Part shown: positions 48,279 to 58,941 of the stretch, piece by piece | Layout: each line of letters starts with the position of its first letter | How positions within the stretch are numbered: the first letter of the stretch is position 1 | Source: Cheiracanthium punctorium | Taxonomy: Eukaryota; Arthropoda; Arachnida; Araneae; Cheiracanthiidae | Length of the DNA: 64,000 nucleotides | Assembly: GCA_038373885.1 (NCBI GenBank) | Contig: JAWZYV010011906.1 | Location: 124,001 to 188,000, forward strand | Direction: 5' to 3' | Notes under the pieces: generated by a model | The model's input: only the letters and a program-made list of their open reading frames with translations | Database searches by the model: none | What the model was told of the DNA's origin: nothing | Program-made: the position numbers and the translations under genes

Positions 48279-48515
48279 CCCGCACTACGGCCGAGTGCAT
48301 AAGGCAGAATATGGTAGACGGCCTATCGTGCGGCTTTCTATCTAACGGTCTGGAGTTTTGGTCGGTTTTCTACAGATGTTACGTGAATACTTAACATGTG
48401 TAGAAAACCCTCACAAAGTCCTCCGACCAATGCATCCCCTCATTCGTAATTAGAATTGAACAACAATACGAGGTGCACCTCGTCTAGGCTTGCCATAACA
48501 CAAAACGACAACAGC
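48279..48515 (+). mobile_element. tRNA-derived SINE, main family
   Basis: Head CCCGCACTACGGCCGAGTGC with part of the B-box region deleted, core CTAACGGTCTGGAG, GGTCGGTTTTCTACAGATG, then TCTAGGCTTGCCATAACACA. The tail is longer than in other copies and contains an extra AT-rich stretch. Confidence 0.7.
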
Positions 48516-48603
48516 AAATCAACGGAGTTTTTATACACACTAAATTTGTTATTTTTTCACAGCGTTCTATACCTTTATTTCGTGATTATCGCATTAATAA
48601 AAT

Positions 48604-48652
48604 ACAAAAAAAAAGAAAAGAAAAGAAAAGAAAGAAAGAAAGAAAGAAAGAT
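48604..48652. repeat. (AAAG)n microsatellite
   Basis: AAAAG and AAAG units, about 48 bp. The 79-codon frame over it encodes Lys-Glu-Arg repeats only. Confidence 0.9.
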
Positions 48653-48993
48653 AAATGGAAAGAAAATCACATTATATATAACAAATATATTATGAAGTTT
48701 GTATTAAAAAATGTTTTACTGATATAGGTTTAAATCTGTATACCATTAATGTTGAAAAGGATAATTAGACACATAAGTTTTAGTTTCGCTACTTTATTTT
48801 TAGTTTTTAGGATCGTTTATGAAATAATTATTTATTTCAAAAAATGAGCTTTCAAAGATCTATAAAAGCAACCTTTTTCACTTAAGATTCACTTTCAAAC
48901 CTCAAGTAAATACTTTGAAAATTTCACAGACGTACCCTCTCCCAAAAAGATGAATTTAGAGTTAAGAACTCATGCTATTAATACCATAAAAGA

Positions 48994-49448
48994 CAGTGGC
49001 GTAGCTATCGAAGGGCTAGACGGTGCGGTGCACCGGGGCCGCCTATCTCAGGGGGCCCTCGGACTCTGGCCAGCAAATCTCGTATTGAACTAGCTGCAAA
49101 TTCTCTCATCGTTATCTATATTAGTAGATTATGATAAGATAATGATCTCGTTAAATAAATGAAAAACTACAGAGAACCAGTAAAAAGATATAGAACTTTG
49201 ATATTTTTTGCATACAACATTGAATCTTATGAGAAATCACAGTTTTTATTTAATTTTATAACAAGTACCTCTCCATCGCGGGGGAGGGAGGGGTTCAACA
49301 CTATAACCCCCCCCCCCCATTGGATACGGCCCTGCTTTAAAGTATTTATATATATTTACATTTTGACTTGATAAAACATAAACCGTTAGGGCCCCAGCTT
49401 TTTTTTTTTTTTTTCACCAGGGCCTTCGGCTACCTAGCTACGCCTCTG
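48994..49448. mobile_element. hAT MITE with perfect 8-bp TSD
   Basis: Left end CAGTGGCGTAGCTATCGAAG, right end (minus) CAGAGGCGTAGCTAGGTAGC. Flanked by ATAAAAGA at 48986-48993 and 49449-49456, 8 of 8. It is 455 bp with G/C-rich ends (CACCGGGGCC, GGGGGCCC) and an AT-rich middle. No transposase. Confidence 0.85.
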
Positions 49449-49653
49449 ATAAAAGAGCCTTATTTTGAAAAGCGTTTTTAATAATTTTCATAAAAATGTT
49501 TACAAATTAAAATTATTCAAGAATAAATAATTAGAAGTTTAAAATCTTTGAGTCAAAGAGTGTTTTTATCAAAGCTCCAAATCTCTGAAGCCATAAGCGT
49601 AAAGTTTTCAAAATTATTGGGGGGGCGGGCCCCACAATCACATATATTCACGC

Positions 49654-49824
49654 CAGTGGCGTAGCCAAGGGGGGAGGTTGTTTAGGAGGGTCATACCCCC
49701 CATGAGGAATTTTTTGCCATCCAAAATGTATATTCTTCACTCCCTTATCATACACCCGTATACATATATGTCAGTTGCAGAAGTCGTAATCCCCCCCCAT
49801 GATAAATATCTGGCTACGCCACTG
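49654..49824. mobile_element. hAT MITE with 8-bp TSD
   Basis: Left end CAGTGGCGTAGCCAAGG and right end (minus) CAGTGGCGTAGCCAGATA share 14 identical bases. Flanks are ATTCACGC (49646-49653) and ATTCACGT (49825-49832). The 171-bp interior, including GAGGAATTTTTTGCCAT and AATGTATATTCTTCACTCC, matches 4261-4433. Confidence 0.85.
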
Positions 49825-49923
49825 ATTCACGTACATATAACTTACTCAAAAAAATATACTGTTTACAAAAAGTGGTTAATTCTATTCTGTAGTAGTTGGC
49901 AGCTATGATTTACTATATATAAG

Positions 49924-50263
49924 TGTAAATTATTGGAGGCACTCGAGCTCTATGGGTCCATAGAATTTACACCTATGTAAAGTAAGTATCCATGCTAGTA
50001 TTTTTCTTTAGTAACTTATTAGCTTTTAGTAACATTGTGTATTACGTGGCGTCACCGCGTCACTATGAATACTAAATCATGATTAAAATCAAAAGAAGAA
50101 AATTTTTAAAAGTACAAGTAAAAGTTTTTTTGAACGTTTGTAAATGGCGTGAAAAACTTTTTTTTTTAATGTTAGTATAAATTAGTTTTCTGTATTTAGT
50201 GATAAATTATTGGGTGGGCTCGAGCCCCACGGGCCCATATAACTCTACGCCTATGTCTGAAGC
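49924..50263. repeat. Direct repeat of ~55 bp upstream of tRNA-Ser
   Basis: TAAATTATTGGAGGCACTCG, GGGTCCATAGAATTTACACC and TATGT at 49924 recur diverged as TAAATTATTGGGTGGGCTCG, GGGCCCATATAACTCTACGC and TATGT at 50204. The motif with ACGCC-TATG looks like a transposon end, present twice in the same orientation. Confidence 0.5.
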
Positions 50264-50392
50264 AGATATTTTCCGATCGATAACCGTTATCATTATCGAA
50301 CAAAGTCTGCTTCTCCAAATCCTATTTTCACGACCGGAGGGGAAATTCTCATCGATATCTATCCAATAGCGAAAGTAAAGTTCGCTGGATGT

Positions 50393-50474
50393 GCAGTCGT
50401 GGCCGAGTGGTTAAGGCGTTGGACTCGAAATCCAATGGGGTTTCCCCGCACAGGTTCGAATCCTGTCGGCTGCG
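50393..50474 (+). tRNA. tRNA-Ser(CGA)
   Basis: An intact class II tRNA that reads UCG serine codons in cytosolic translation. The 7-bp acceptor stem pairs GCAGTCG with CGGCTGC, with one G-T wobble, and is followed by discriminator G. The anticodon stem is TTGGA/TCCAA around loop CTCGAAA, giving anticodon CGA at 50426-50428. A long variable arm (GGGG-TTT-CCCC) is typical of serine tRNAs. The T arm is ACAGG-TTCGAAT-CCTGT. The internal A box lies at 50400-50410 and the B box GGTTCGAATCC at 50453-50463. There is no intron and no encoded CCA, as in nuclear eukaryotic tRNAs. Unlike the many tRNA-like SINE heads nearby, every stem closes and no SINE body follows, so this is probably functional. Confidence 0.95.
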
Positions 50475-50479
50475 GGATA

Positions 50480-50500
50480 TTTTTTTTTTTTTTTTTTTTT
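50480..50500 (+). terminator. Pol III terminator of tRNA-Ser
   Basis: An uninterrupted run of 21 T begins six bases after the tRNA discriminator base. Runs of four or more T terminate RNA polymerase III. This tract is much longer than needed and may be a slipped homopolymer. Confidence 0.85.
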
Positions 50501-51616
50501 GCACAATCTTAGTATGGACAGCATTTTATGATTTTTATAATACTTATTTTTCTCCAATTCTTTTAAAATAATTTTTATTTTTTACGGAAGAGCAGTCATA
50601 ATCCAAAGAAACAAACAATTCTCTGAGTTACGGCTTAATATTCAGTTTTTGATTTGATCGAGTGCTAAAACCATTCAATTATGTATATATTGGCATAGAA
50701 GAGTCTCACCATTAATTTTGGCTAACAAGGACTTAGCCAGGAAGTTTTTTTGTCCAGGGGATGTCGAAGGGGGAATAAATGTCGTGTATTTAAAAATAAA
50801 TAAATAAAAGTAAAATAAAAAATTGCACGACGGAAAAAAACTCATGCTATTTAATGCGATGCGAAAATTTAATTTCTTGTGGGTTGTAAATAGCTATTTA
50901 ATTAAACCATATAGTTCTTCTGATCAAAAAAATCTTTAAAAGAAGTATTTTTTAAGTTAAGATGTGAATAATGTCAAAATTTATAGGATTTATTGAATAT
51001 TTCATTTTTATTTCAATTAATCTATTTCTTTACTAAAGGGAAAACGTAAAACAAACAACAACAACAAAATAATTTTTAAACAAATCTATGGAATGTAAAT
51101 TTTTATAGATTTCTCGGATCTTGTAAGTTATGATTAGCAAAACATTCTTGATGCATACATATGTAAAGCTTAAAACTTCCCATTCTTTTGCAATACAGCT
51201 GGTGTGTACTAGATGCTTAAAGATTTTTTTTTTTTTTTTAATGGGTATAAACATTTATTTCTGAAAGAGTTATCATCTATTTAAATCCGGTAGTGTTTAT
51301 TGCAAAAATTAATACATTATGGTAAATGGATATCACTATTTCAAATCATAATAAGAAAATAAAACATTGGATTATGACTCGTAAATTTTGTAAGAAAAAT
51401 AATACAATTTGGGTTTTGAGAAATGAATAGACCATATATCCTCACAAAAACATTTTCTTAGAAAATGAAGCATTTTTTTTTTTTTTTTTTAAATTCGGAT
51501 GTTAGGCAAATTTCAAGCTTTTTTCGAAAGTAATTGATCTTTCTGTGAAAAAAGAAAAATAATGTCGGTTTTGGAAATTTATTTTCATTTTTTAAGGTGG
51601 ATCAACTACACTTGAT
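50501..51616. other. No recognised gene
   Basis: Near 50725 GACTTAGCCAGGAAG followed by a G-rich run resembles a hAT-type end without a partner. The remainder is AT-rich. Confidence 0.4.
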
Positions 51617-51658
51617 TAATCAAACTTTTACCTGGTGCACCAAGTAAAACTTTGATTA
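51617..51658. repeat. Near-perfect 42-bp palindrome
   Basis: TAATCAAACTTTTACCTGGT is followed by GC and then its complement with two mispaired positions, centred on GGTGCACC. Its neighbour at 51668 is also a palindrome. Confidence 0.85.
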
Positions 51659-51667
51659 TTGTAAAAC

Positions 51668-51703
51668 TTAGTGTATTGGATTACATGTAATCCAATACAC
51701 TAA
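51668..51703. repeat. Perfect 36-bp palindrome
   Basis: TTAGTGTATTGGATTACA is followed directly by its exact reverse complement, with no loop. It starts nine bases after the preceding 42-bp palindrome. Confidence 0.95.
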
Positions 51704-52724
51704 CATTTTTTGTGCTACTCACATAACTGAAAAAATATGTTAGCATTCGTCACATCCTGATAAAAGTTTTAATAAAACAGGGATTTGTTACTCCACAAAT
51801 GGCGTATTTTTTTTTTTTTTTAATATATGATTGAGATATTTATACATTGGTCAGACCAAAAGTTTTTCTTCCTTTCTCCAGATCGTGTAAGTAACCAAAA
51901 AATAAATAAATAAATAAAAGTTTGAAAGTCAAATTTCCAAAACCTTAAATTATTTTAAATATTTTCCTTTTTCACAGAAAAATCAACGTCCTGAAGGAAA
52001 CATACGGTTTTGAGATTTGAAAAATAATTTTGAAAATACGTATTGGCAGCAAGCAAATAAACTTTTGTTCTAAATAAATTTTAATAAAATATTTTAATAT
52101 TTGCATCGCTATTTTAAGCATATACAACAAGAAGCAAAAGCGTTTTTGCCAAATCATACTTTTTATTTCATAAAATTGCAACGGAAACGGAGAATAAAAT
52201 TGTGGGGGGTTATGAAGAAAGTGCTGAGATTACTCATTCTTGACAGATGTGATTTGCGCAGTTTCATAAAGGTGATTTCTTTTGGAAAAACGCACACCGC
52301 TCTGCAGACCATTTGAAGTGAAAGTGGTGAAATGAAAAGGTTAGTTTAATTCAAATTAATCAACGCTATATGATACAAATGAGATATAGATGGTATTCGA
52401 TGTATCCAAATCATGTATTGAAAATTATTTATACTAGACATTACTAAAAAAAAAAAAAAAAAAAAAGAAAGAGCGAATTTTTTGGTCAACCCATTATTAT
52501 TCTTTTTTAATATTGAGGAATTACATACGCATAGATTGATATAGGGAATACTCCTAACATTTTAATAGATGTGTAGTCAACTGAACATAAAGCTCAAACC
52601 ACTTTTATCTAAAATGCACGCACATCTATTCAATAAATGCTTGAATACAATTTACTGTTTATTGAAAGACTGTCCTAAAATGCAAATTAGCCCCTTTATG
52701 CTCCTTTAATGAGCTGTGTAGTGG

Positions 52725-52932
52725 TAATACAAACCTGCAGGAGGGTTATCTGCTTAGAGGGTGCCTTGGATGGAAGACTTTTTAAAGGGTTTTCACGCGT
52801 ACTCACATTACATCTGGAGGAAACCACCCAAAACTCCAAAATGTTCGATCGATAGTCGCACGATAGGCCAGAACCTTGGACATTCACACTTCAACCATCT
52901 ACTAAGTTCAGTGTCTTATCCACTTAGTTAAA
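52725..52932 (-). mobile_element. tRNA-derived SINE, main family, minus strand
   Basis: Read on the minus strand the order is AAGTGGATAAGACACTGAAC (head), GTCCAAGGTTCTGGCC (decayed B box), GAGTTTTGGGTGGTTTCCTC, AAAGTCTTCCATCCAAGGCA and CCTGCAGGTTTG. It is the only copy of this family I see on the minus strand. Confidence 0.7.
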
Positions 52933-54601
52933 ATGTTTTACTCAGATCTATCAGTGTAGCAAAAAGTAAGAGTATGTAAACCGTTTTTTTTTTCCTTCTA
53001 AAATTGCGAATCATTGAAAAGATCAACTTTTTTTTTTTTTACATAAATTAACCACAACAGAGAGGTTTTAGCTTTCTGGACTATATTTTTAAGGAATGTA
53101 TTTGAAAACAGCGTTACATTCATCAAAAATGTAAGAAGTATGTTTACTTTACAAGGAAGTGCTTCTCTTTGTTCGTGACGCTAAGAAAAAGAATAATCTC
53201 GAACAAGCAAGGATCATCAAAGCTATTTTACTTAATGGCATTTTTCTTATTTTTTTTAACTGGAATTAGAACAAGACTAATATTTAATGGCAATATTCAA
53301 TTGCCTTTTACCAACCGAAAAAAGAGAGCGATACTTAAAAGACAATAAAGAGAAGCGAAGAATCTTTTTGAAGTACTCAACTTCCTTGAAATTTATTGAG
53401 ACGTAATAATTTAACCATTTGCTAGTGTGGTAATTTTCCAAGCTTTACATTTTTTGTTTTTAACTTTTAGAAGAAATCTAACATGTGAGTTTACTAGTTC
53501 ACAAATAAAGCGGTCATTATAGAAACACATTAGACTCAATTAATTCATTTGGTGCTGAATCTCTCTTTAACTGTAACTGTCAACTTCAGTGTCTGTCCGT
53601 CAATTCGTAATTATATGCTTCGCGTTGGCAACAGTAACCGTCCTCGACTCCAGCGCCCTCTGACCCATGCCCCTTTTCTCTTCGCCATTAACCTGAATCG
53701 AGTTTCTTTTAAAGTATAGGAAAAATTTTAATTATCCAATTTTGAAAATAAGTTCGATAAGGAAAATCAGATTACAAACGAAAAGTAGCTACTGCAATCT
53801 GAAAGAATTTCTTAAAAATAAACTCAACTCGAGCTAATGGAGTTCAACGGCATTTTATTCGTGACAATCAATGAAGCAAATGACCAGCTTCTTCTGCAAA
53901 TAATTTCGAAGAACACCTTTCCAAATTACTTAAAATTATCCAATTTATTGGCTTGCGGTATTTTAAATAAATTAGTAGTTTTCTTTCAGAAAAACAAAAA
54001 GTTTGAATTATCCAAATGTATCCTTGCTGCCATCACCAGTGCTCACTGCAAATTTTACTTCTGGAAGAACGCAATTAAATAAAAACTGGAATTATTATAA
54101 GTGTCAAGATATCAACACTGTGGCTGACCGAGCTTTTAGTTAATTATTACATTAATTTGTATCTTAGAAATAGCTTATAGAGTGTTTAACTAGATTTTGT
54201 TTTATTAAGGCATGCGCATCATTGTTTTTATTTATTAGTTTTTATTAAATCAAATTTTTACTTTTTTTAATAGTAGGTGTTTTCATCAAAATCGTGATTT
54301 ATGTTTAAAAACTCTGTTTTCTCAAAATATGTTTAATAATTTTTTATCCTCTGCTATCTTTCAATTCTGTTAAAAATTTATTTGATGCTTCAATTTTTTT
54401 TGTTTGACGTAGAATTTTTTTAATTTTTTATGCATGGTTCAATATTTTCATATTAATAAAAATTATAAATCTTCCTTGAAAAAATTCATAGATATATGTA
54501 TCTGAGATATTCTAAAATAGAATTATTCATTTCAATTAAAAAATAAATAAATATTCTCCAAAAGTATATTTTTCAAAATACTATTTACATTTCATTTTAC
54601 T
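52933..54601. other. Mostly featureless; holds the 53837 frame
   Basis: A GC-richer patch at 53570-53710 (CGTCCTCGACTCCAGCGCCC) precedes the 81-codon frame. The rest is AT-rich. Confidence 0.4.
53837..54082 (+). CDS. 81-codon open frame, unknown
   Basis: Starts MEFNGILFVTINEANDQLLL and contains LLACGILNKLVVFF and CILAAITSAHC. Composition (balanced Asn, Leu, Lys, three Cys) is less skewed than in most frames here, and the 250 bp upstream are GC-richer. No domain is recognised and there is no conservation evidence. It may be an exon of an unseen gene or chance. Confidence 0.2.
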   Translation: MEFNGILFVTINEANDQLLLQIISKNTFPNYLKLSNLLACGILNKLVVFFQKNKKFELSKCILAAITSAHCKFYFWKNAIK

Positions 54602-54840
54602 TGGCCGACCAGATTGTATAGTGGGTAAAGCACCGTACTACGGTCTCGGGTTCAACTCCCGGTGATCGGTGTTCGATCCCCAACTGGGCATGGCTGTCAT
54701 TGTGTCCGACCCTTCTTAGGGGGCAACGTTGGTCTACCTACTAGGTGCCCCCATAATAAAGAGAACAACATCTTGAGCCTTAGTAGTGGCCAGTGCCTTC
54801 AAGGCAAAGGCCCGCCATTGGGAAAAAAAAAAAAAAAAAA
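54602..54840 (+). mobile_element. tRNA-derived SINE with poly(A) tail, shares tail with the 5S SINE
   Basis: The head has an A-box-like TAGTGGGTAAAGCACCG and a B box GGTTCAACTCC, spaced as in a tRNA. The body contains GGGGGCAACGTTGGTCTACC and GTGCCCCCATAATAAAGAG, then AGTAGTGGCC and GGCCCGCC, and ends in 18 A. The 3' two thirds align with the 5S-headed SINE at 14402-14785. The pure A tail suggests a fairly recent insertion. No clear target-site duplication was found. Confidence 0.75.
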
Positions 54841-56560
54841 CTTCTACTAACTCATCTGACACTAGAAAAATTCTAAAAGTTACTGCTTACGCACTAGATA
54901 CTATAAACGTAATTTAATCATTTTCTTAACAAGAATGGTCATTTCTACCTAAGAAATATAAACTGAAGCAAATTCCGGTTATCGAAAGATCTAAACCAAA
55001 TTTGATCTTTCAAATCACTACAAGCCCCCTGACACAAGGCATAGAATTCTCCGATATAGCTATCAGTGTGCTCTTACATAATATCATGCATGTAGAGAAT
55101 AAGTACCGCAGTTTGCGTACTTTTGTTTTGTATTTTAATAATAAAACCCTTATAAACCAATTTCCAATTTTCGTTCCTGTGAAGCATGGAAAATCACTAT
55201 GAGTTCAAAGGAAAAAAAATTGAAATCAAAAATTCTGTAGAAATTTGACACATATACTATTAAAAAAACTCGCACGAAATTCATTACCTTGCTTTAAAGT
55301 CCACTAAGATTTTTTTTTCCAACACATTTCGAACTTCTGAATTTGATATCCTCCATACTTACTCTAATTTTTATGTATATTCTCCGTTTTAGATGTACCC
55401 TCCTTTTTACAGGTTAAATGTGGGATCGAGAGATGAGGAGTCAAATTTAGTAATCCTTCCTTACGTACTCAGCTATTTCAAACATATTAAAAGAAAAGTA
55501 AGTCTGTAAAAAAATATTTTTCATACTTGGCATTTTAACTCAATTTTATTCTATTTAAAGAGTCGAAAATTCAGTAACTAGGAAAAAAATTTACTCTATG
55601 ATATTAAAAATAGGAATTTGTTCGTTGCTATGGGAATTCCGCTGAATTTTCTACGGCAAGTTAGCATTAGGGCTTCGCTAAGTGTGTCTTCTGAAGCGTG
55701 GTATTCTATGCTCTTCACAATTAACCTATTAAAAACATATTTCCCAATTATGAACTATCGGTCTTGTTTATCAGCTGAATTCGGTACAAGCTACTTGATG
55801 CCGTGATGTATCAATTATCAGAAAACCAGAAGAAGAAGAGGTGATAGAATTACGATAATTACGCAACGCGTAATTCGGCAACTATTTCGTAAAATAAGAT
55901 AAATGTCTTGGTAAAAGTGACTTACTTGAACATATTAGAATAATAACACTAGGAATAAAATGCAGATATAATAATGCACGAAGGAGTTTTCTTTTGAAAA
56001 AATACTACTTTCAAATAGTTCCTTTTCCCATCGTGACCCAACATTGAAAATAATTTTCTCTCTTTTTTTTTTAAAGTCAAGTAATGCTAATAAAGAGCAT
56101 TAAGTCAATTTCGTCCAGTTCAGAAACGTGATCATAGGCTACTGTGCTTCTCGAGAACTGTTATTACACTGGAGGTTTACTAGGGAATTAAAGTATTAAA
56201 AATGTTATAGTTTTTAAAAAAAGAAAAAGTACACATTTATTCAAGAAAGAATTAAAGAGTATGAAATAGTTTTTAAACAAACTTTACCTTGAACTCTTAT
56301 AATATGTTCCACAATACCGTGTAACTTAATCATTAAGAGAAAGCTTATAAAAGAATAAAGAGTTGATAAAGATGTTTAAAATATATCTTACTTTAATGGG
56401 TGAAAAAGCTTGGGATGCTCGATATCGAATGGCGTAAACGCTTGTTAGTTATTCCATTAAAAAGGAAGCTATATTCATGCATTTTTTTATTAATACTTTA
56501 TTGTAGGCTTCTTTTAATGATTAATTGTTTTGTATTCATTAGTTCTTATAGTTTTTATTT

Positions 56561-56562
<2 letters not shown>
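54841..56562. other. No recognised feature
   Basis: AT-rich; frames of 62-76 codons without recognised motifs. Confidence 0.5.

Positions 56563-56613
<51 letters not shown>
56563..56613. repeat. (TA)n microsatellite
   Basis: Alternating AT, 51 bp. The Ile-Tyr-rich frames on both strands here are artefacts. Confidence 0.97.
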
Positions 56614-56615
<2 letters not shown>

Positions 56616-56761
56616 AAAAGCCAAGAATAAAACCGTAATTTTTCTTTCCGAACATGTATCATGTAGGGAAAGTATTGTAAAATCTTGAAAACATTCGACT
56701 TTGAAACTTTTCTGTATTTACACGTTTTGAAGTCTGAATTCATTTGTGTTATTTTTACGGT

Positions 56762-57370
56762 GATGTATGTATGTTCGTATGTATGTGTGTGCGCGTGTGC
56801 GTGTGCGTGTGTCCATATATGTGAGTGAACACGATAGCTCCTAAACGGAGCACTTGATTGATCTCAGATTTTGTATATATTATAGGCCACACTCCCATGA
56901 CTGGTATCGATTTTGGTGTGTATAGGGCATACAGTTTCTTTTATTGGGCTTCAAAAAAAGATTTCTTATACATTACGGCCTATGGAAGCAAATTCCTGAT
57001 ATTGCGCTATCGTTTAAACGGTGCATTCAATTCACCGCTAATTCAGTATATACATTACAAGTCACTATCACACAACCTGTATAGATTTTTGTATGCATAG
57101 GACTTAATAGTTTTTCTACAGGGCTGCAAAAAATAATTCTTATGCATTACAACGTATGGACACAAATTCATAAAAGTGCGCTAATGTCTGTATGGTGGAT
57201 TCGATTGAGCTCAAATTAGGTATGCATGTTATATAGGTCACTGTCTTAGATACTGTATAGACAATGGTATGTGTAGGGCTTACATAAAAATATTCTTATA
57301 CATTGTGGCCTATACACTCAAACTATTTGAAGTGCACTAGCTTCTGAACACTGCATTCGATTAAGTTGAA
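56762..57370 (+). repeat. Tandem array of a dispersed ~155-175-bp repeat
   Basis: After a (GTAT)n and (GT)n tract, about three diverged units follow. Landmarks recur: TATAGGGCATACAGTTTC, GCATAGGACTTAATAGTTTT and TGTAGGGCTTACATAAAA; then TTATACATTACGGCCTATGG, TTATGCATTACAACGTATGG and TTATACATTGTGGCCTATAC; then GCGCTATCG, GCGCTAATG and GCACTAGC. Unit offsets measured at the TATGG/TATAC landmark are 174 and 156 bp. A single unit occurs at 8860-8955. The units have no lasting open frame. Confidence 0.7.
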
Positions 57371-57906
57371 TCAAATTTTTAAACGTTTGGTAAAGATGAA
57401 GTGTTCAGAAAGTCAAGTGGAATCACTTGAGATTTTAAAAAATTAAATCATAGATATAATATCACGAGTAACGTTTTAAGTAGATCAAAACACGCTCTTG
57501 TTGAATATGGGACGCTAAAAAATCTGGCAGTGGTCATTAGAAGCTTCCTAGGGGTACCAGCATTCAGATGATTCTTTTCTGTTTAGGATTGAAATTAAGA
57601 TTAGCCGATGAAAGTTTTTCAAAAGCACATCAAGCAATTTTTTGTCCCTACACTAGAGAGTATAGAAATTCTTTTGTGGGCTCCTGTGAGAGAACTGTTC
57701 ATGCTCCAGTGCTGTGCCTTTAGTTTTCAATAGTGTTGTATTATCATCGATTTTTGATACGTCTGCAAAATTTCAAATTGATTGAAAATCTGAGAGAAGG
57801 TGAAAATGGAATTGCGTGATTTCATTAGAAAGTGAAGCTTATAAGAGTGAGTTGATTATGTACGCATTTAAAATACAGGGTGTCCAGCAAATAGCACCCT
57901 GATTTC

Positions 57907-58153
57907 CAGTGGCGGATCCAGAAATTTTTTTTGAGAGGGCCTAAATTTTTAAAAAAGCTTATCTCACCCAGTTAAAATGTACTATAAATCAAAATTTTAG
58001 TCTGAACCAATGTGCATGCTTTTGGGAGGGGCTAAGTTATAAAATACGATCATTTGACCTATGTAAAGTGTATAAAAAAGCAGAATGTTACCCTTTAGCA
58101 ATCTCTTTTGGGTGGGCTGAAGCCCCCTAGCCCCTCCCCTGAATCCGCTACTG
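57907..58153. mobile_element. hAT MITE inserted in the mariner, perfect TSD
   Basis: Left end CAGTGGCGGATCCAG, right end (minus) CAGTAGCGGATTCAG. Flanked by CTGATTTC at 57899-57906 and 58154-58161, 8 of 8. It interrupts the mariner's left terminal repeat, so the mariner could not move after this insertion. Confidence 0.9.
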
Positions 58154-58281
58154 CTGATTTCAAAATGAAAAATCTCAGAAACAAAGGTCAATGGAAGAAT
58201 GCAGCAAACGGTATGTTTATTATGCAACCAGTAAACATATGCAGAAGTTTGGAAATAGTACTTACAATAGCTGATAACAGA

Positions 58282-58446
58282 CAGTGGTGTGCACAGATTT
58301 TCTGTAAGGGAAGAGGGCGTTATGGGCGTAATCTTAATGTTGAAAGATGTATTCTTTAAGTTAAAAATTAATTTATGGACTTCATGGTAAAAGATCTTAA
58401 ACAAGGGAGGCTAGAACCCCCAAACACACCCTTGCGTACACCTTTG
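58282..58446. mobile_element. Second hAT-like MITE inserted in the mariner
   Basis: Left end CAGTGGTGTGCACAG, right end (minus) CAAAGGTGTACGCAAGG. Flanks ATAACAGA (58274-58281) and CTAGCAGA (58447-58454) agree at 6 of 8, so this insertion is probably older than its neighbour. Confidence 0.6.
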
Positions 58447-58521
58447 CTAGCAGATGGAGCTGCACGTCAAAATCGATCGACGACAATCATGTATAAATAT
58501 AAACTCATTCTCTGCAAGTAG

Positions 58522-58773
58522 TTACAACACAATCTTCTCAAAATGTCCACCGTTAGACGTAGGGAAGTCTCGCAAACGAATAATGAAATTTCTCATCACA
58601 GCCCATAATATCTCAACGGAAACAGATTCACATACCACACAAATTGACGATTGAAGCACATCCTGCGTGTTGGGAAGGTTCTGGTAGAGAGCATCTTTCA
58701 ATGTGCCCTACAGAAAGTAGTCACAAGGAGTCAGATCGGGAGAGTATGGAGTCCAATTCATTATGGAAGCCCG
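58522..58773 (-). pseudogene. Mariner-type transposase, C-terminal remnant
   Basis: The minus-strand frame reads WTPYSPDLTPCDYFL, stop, GTLKDALYQNLPNTQDVLQS, then WAVMRNFIIRLRDF and a terminal NGGHFEKIVL before TAA. The PYSPDLTPCDYFLWG signature carries the third acidic residue of the mariner DDD triad. The terminal NGGH block ends many arthropod mariner transposases. Where the family has Trp after FL there is a TAG stop. The N-terminal and central parts, with the first two catalytic Asp, are deleted. Another stop lies just upstream. It is non-functional. Confidence 0.8.
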
Positions 58774-58941
58774 AGATTACAACGGCATGTGCCAGCGGTT
58801 TTTGTAACTGCTGCTTCGAAACTCCTGCAGAAACTTTTTACAGATTACTTAATAAACATACCGTTTGGTGCACCCTACTATTGATCTTTTTGTGAGATTT
58901 TTAACTTTGCAATCAGTGTGTTATTTGCTGGACATCCTGTA

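Larger units (their letters stand above)
57876..58939 (-). mobile_element. Mariner-like transposon with long inverted repeats
   Basis: Left end CAGGGTGTCCAGCAAATAGC and right end (minus) CAGGATGTCCAGCAAATAAC match at 25 of the first 28 bases and stay similar for roughly 130 bp. Both sides are flanked by TA (57874-57875, 58940-58941), as in Tc1/mariner. Two hAT MITEs have inserted (57907-58153 and 58282-58446). Without them the element is about 0.64 kb, half a normal mariner. A C-terminal transposase remnant survives on the minus strand. It is an internally deleted, dead copy. Confidence 0.8.

Noticed and set aside
56400..56743. Frames of 76 and 62 codons on opposite strands
   Set aside because: Both are open because of the (TA)n tract at 56563-56613.
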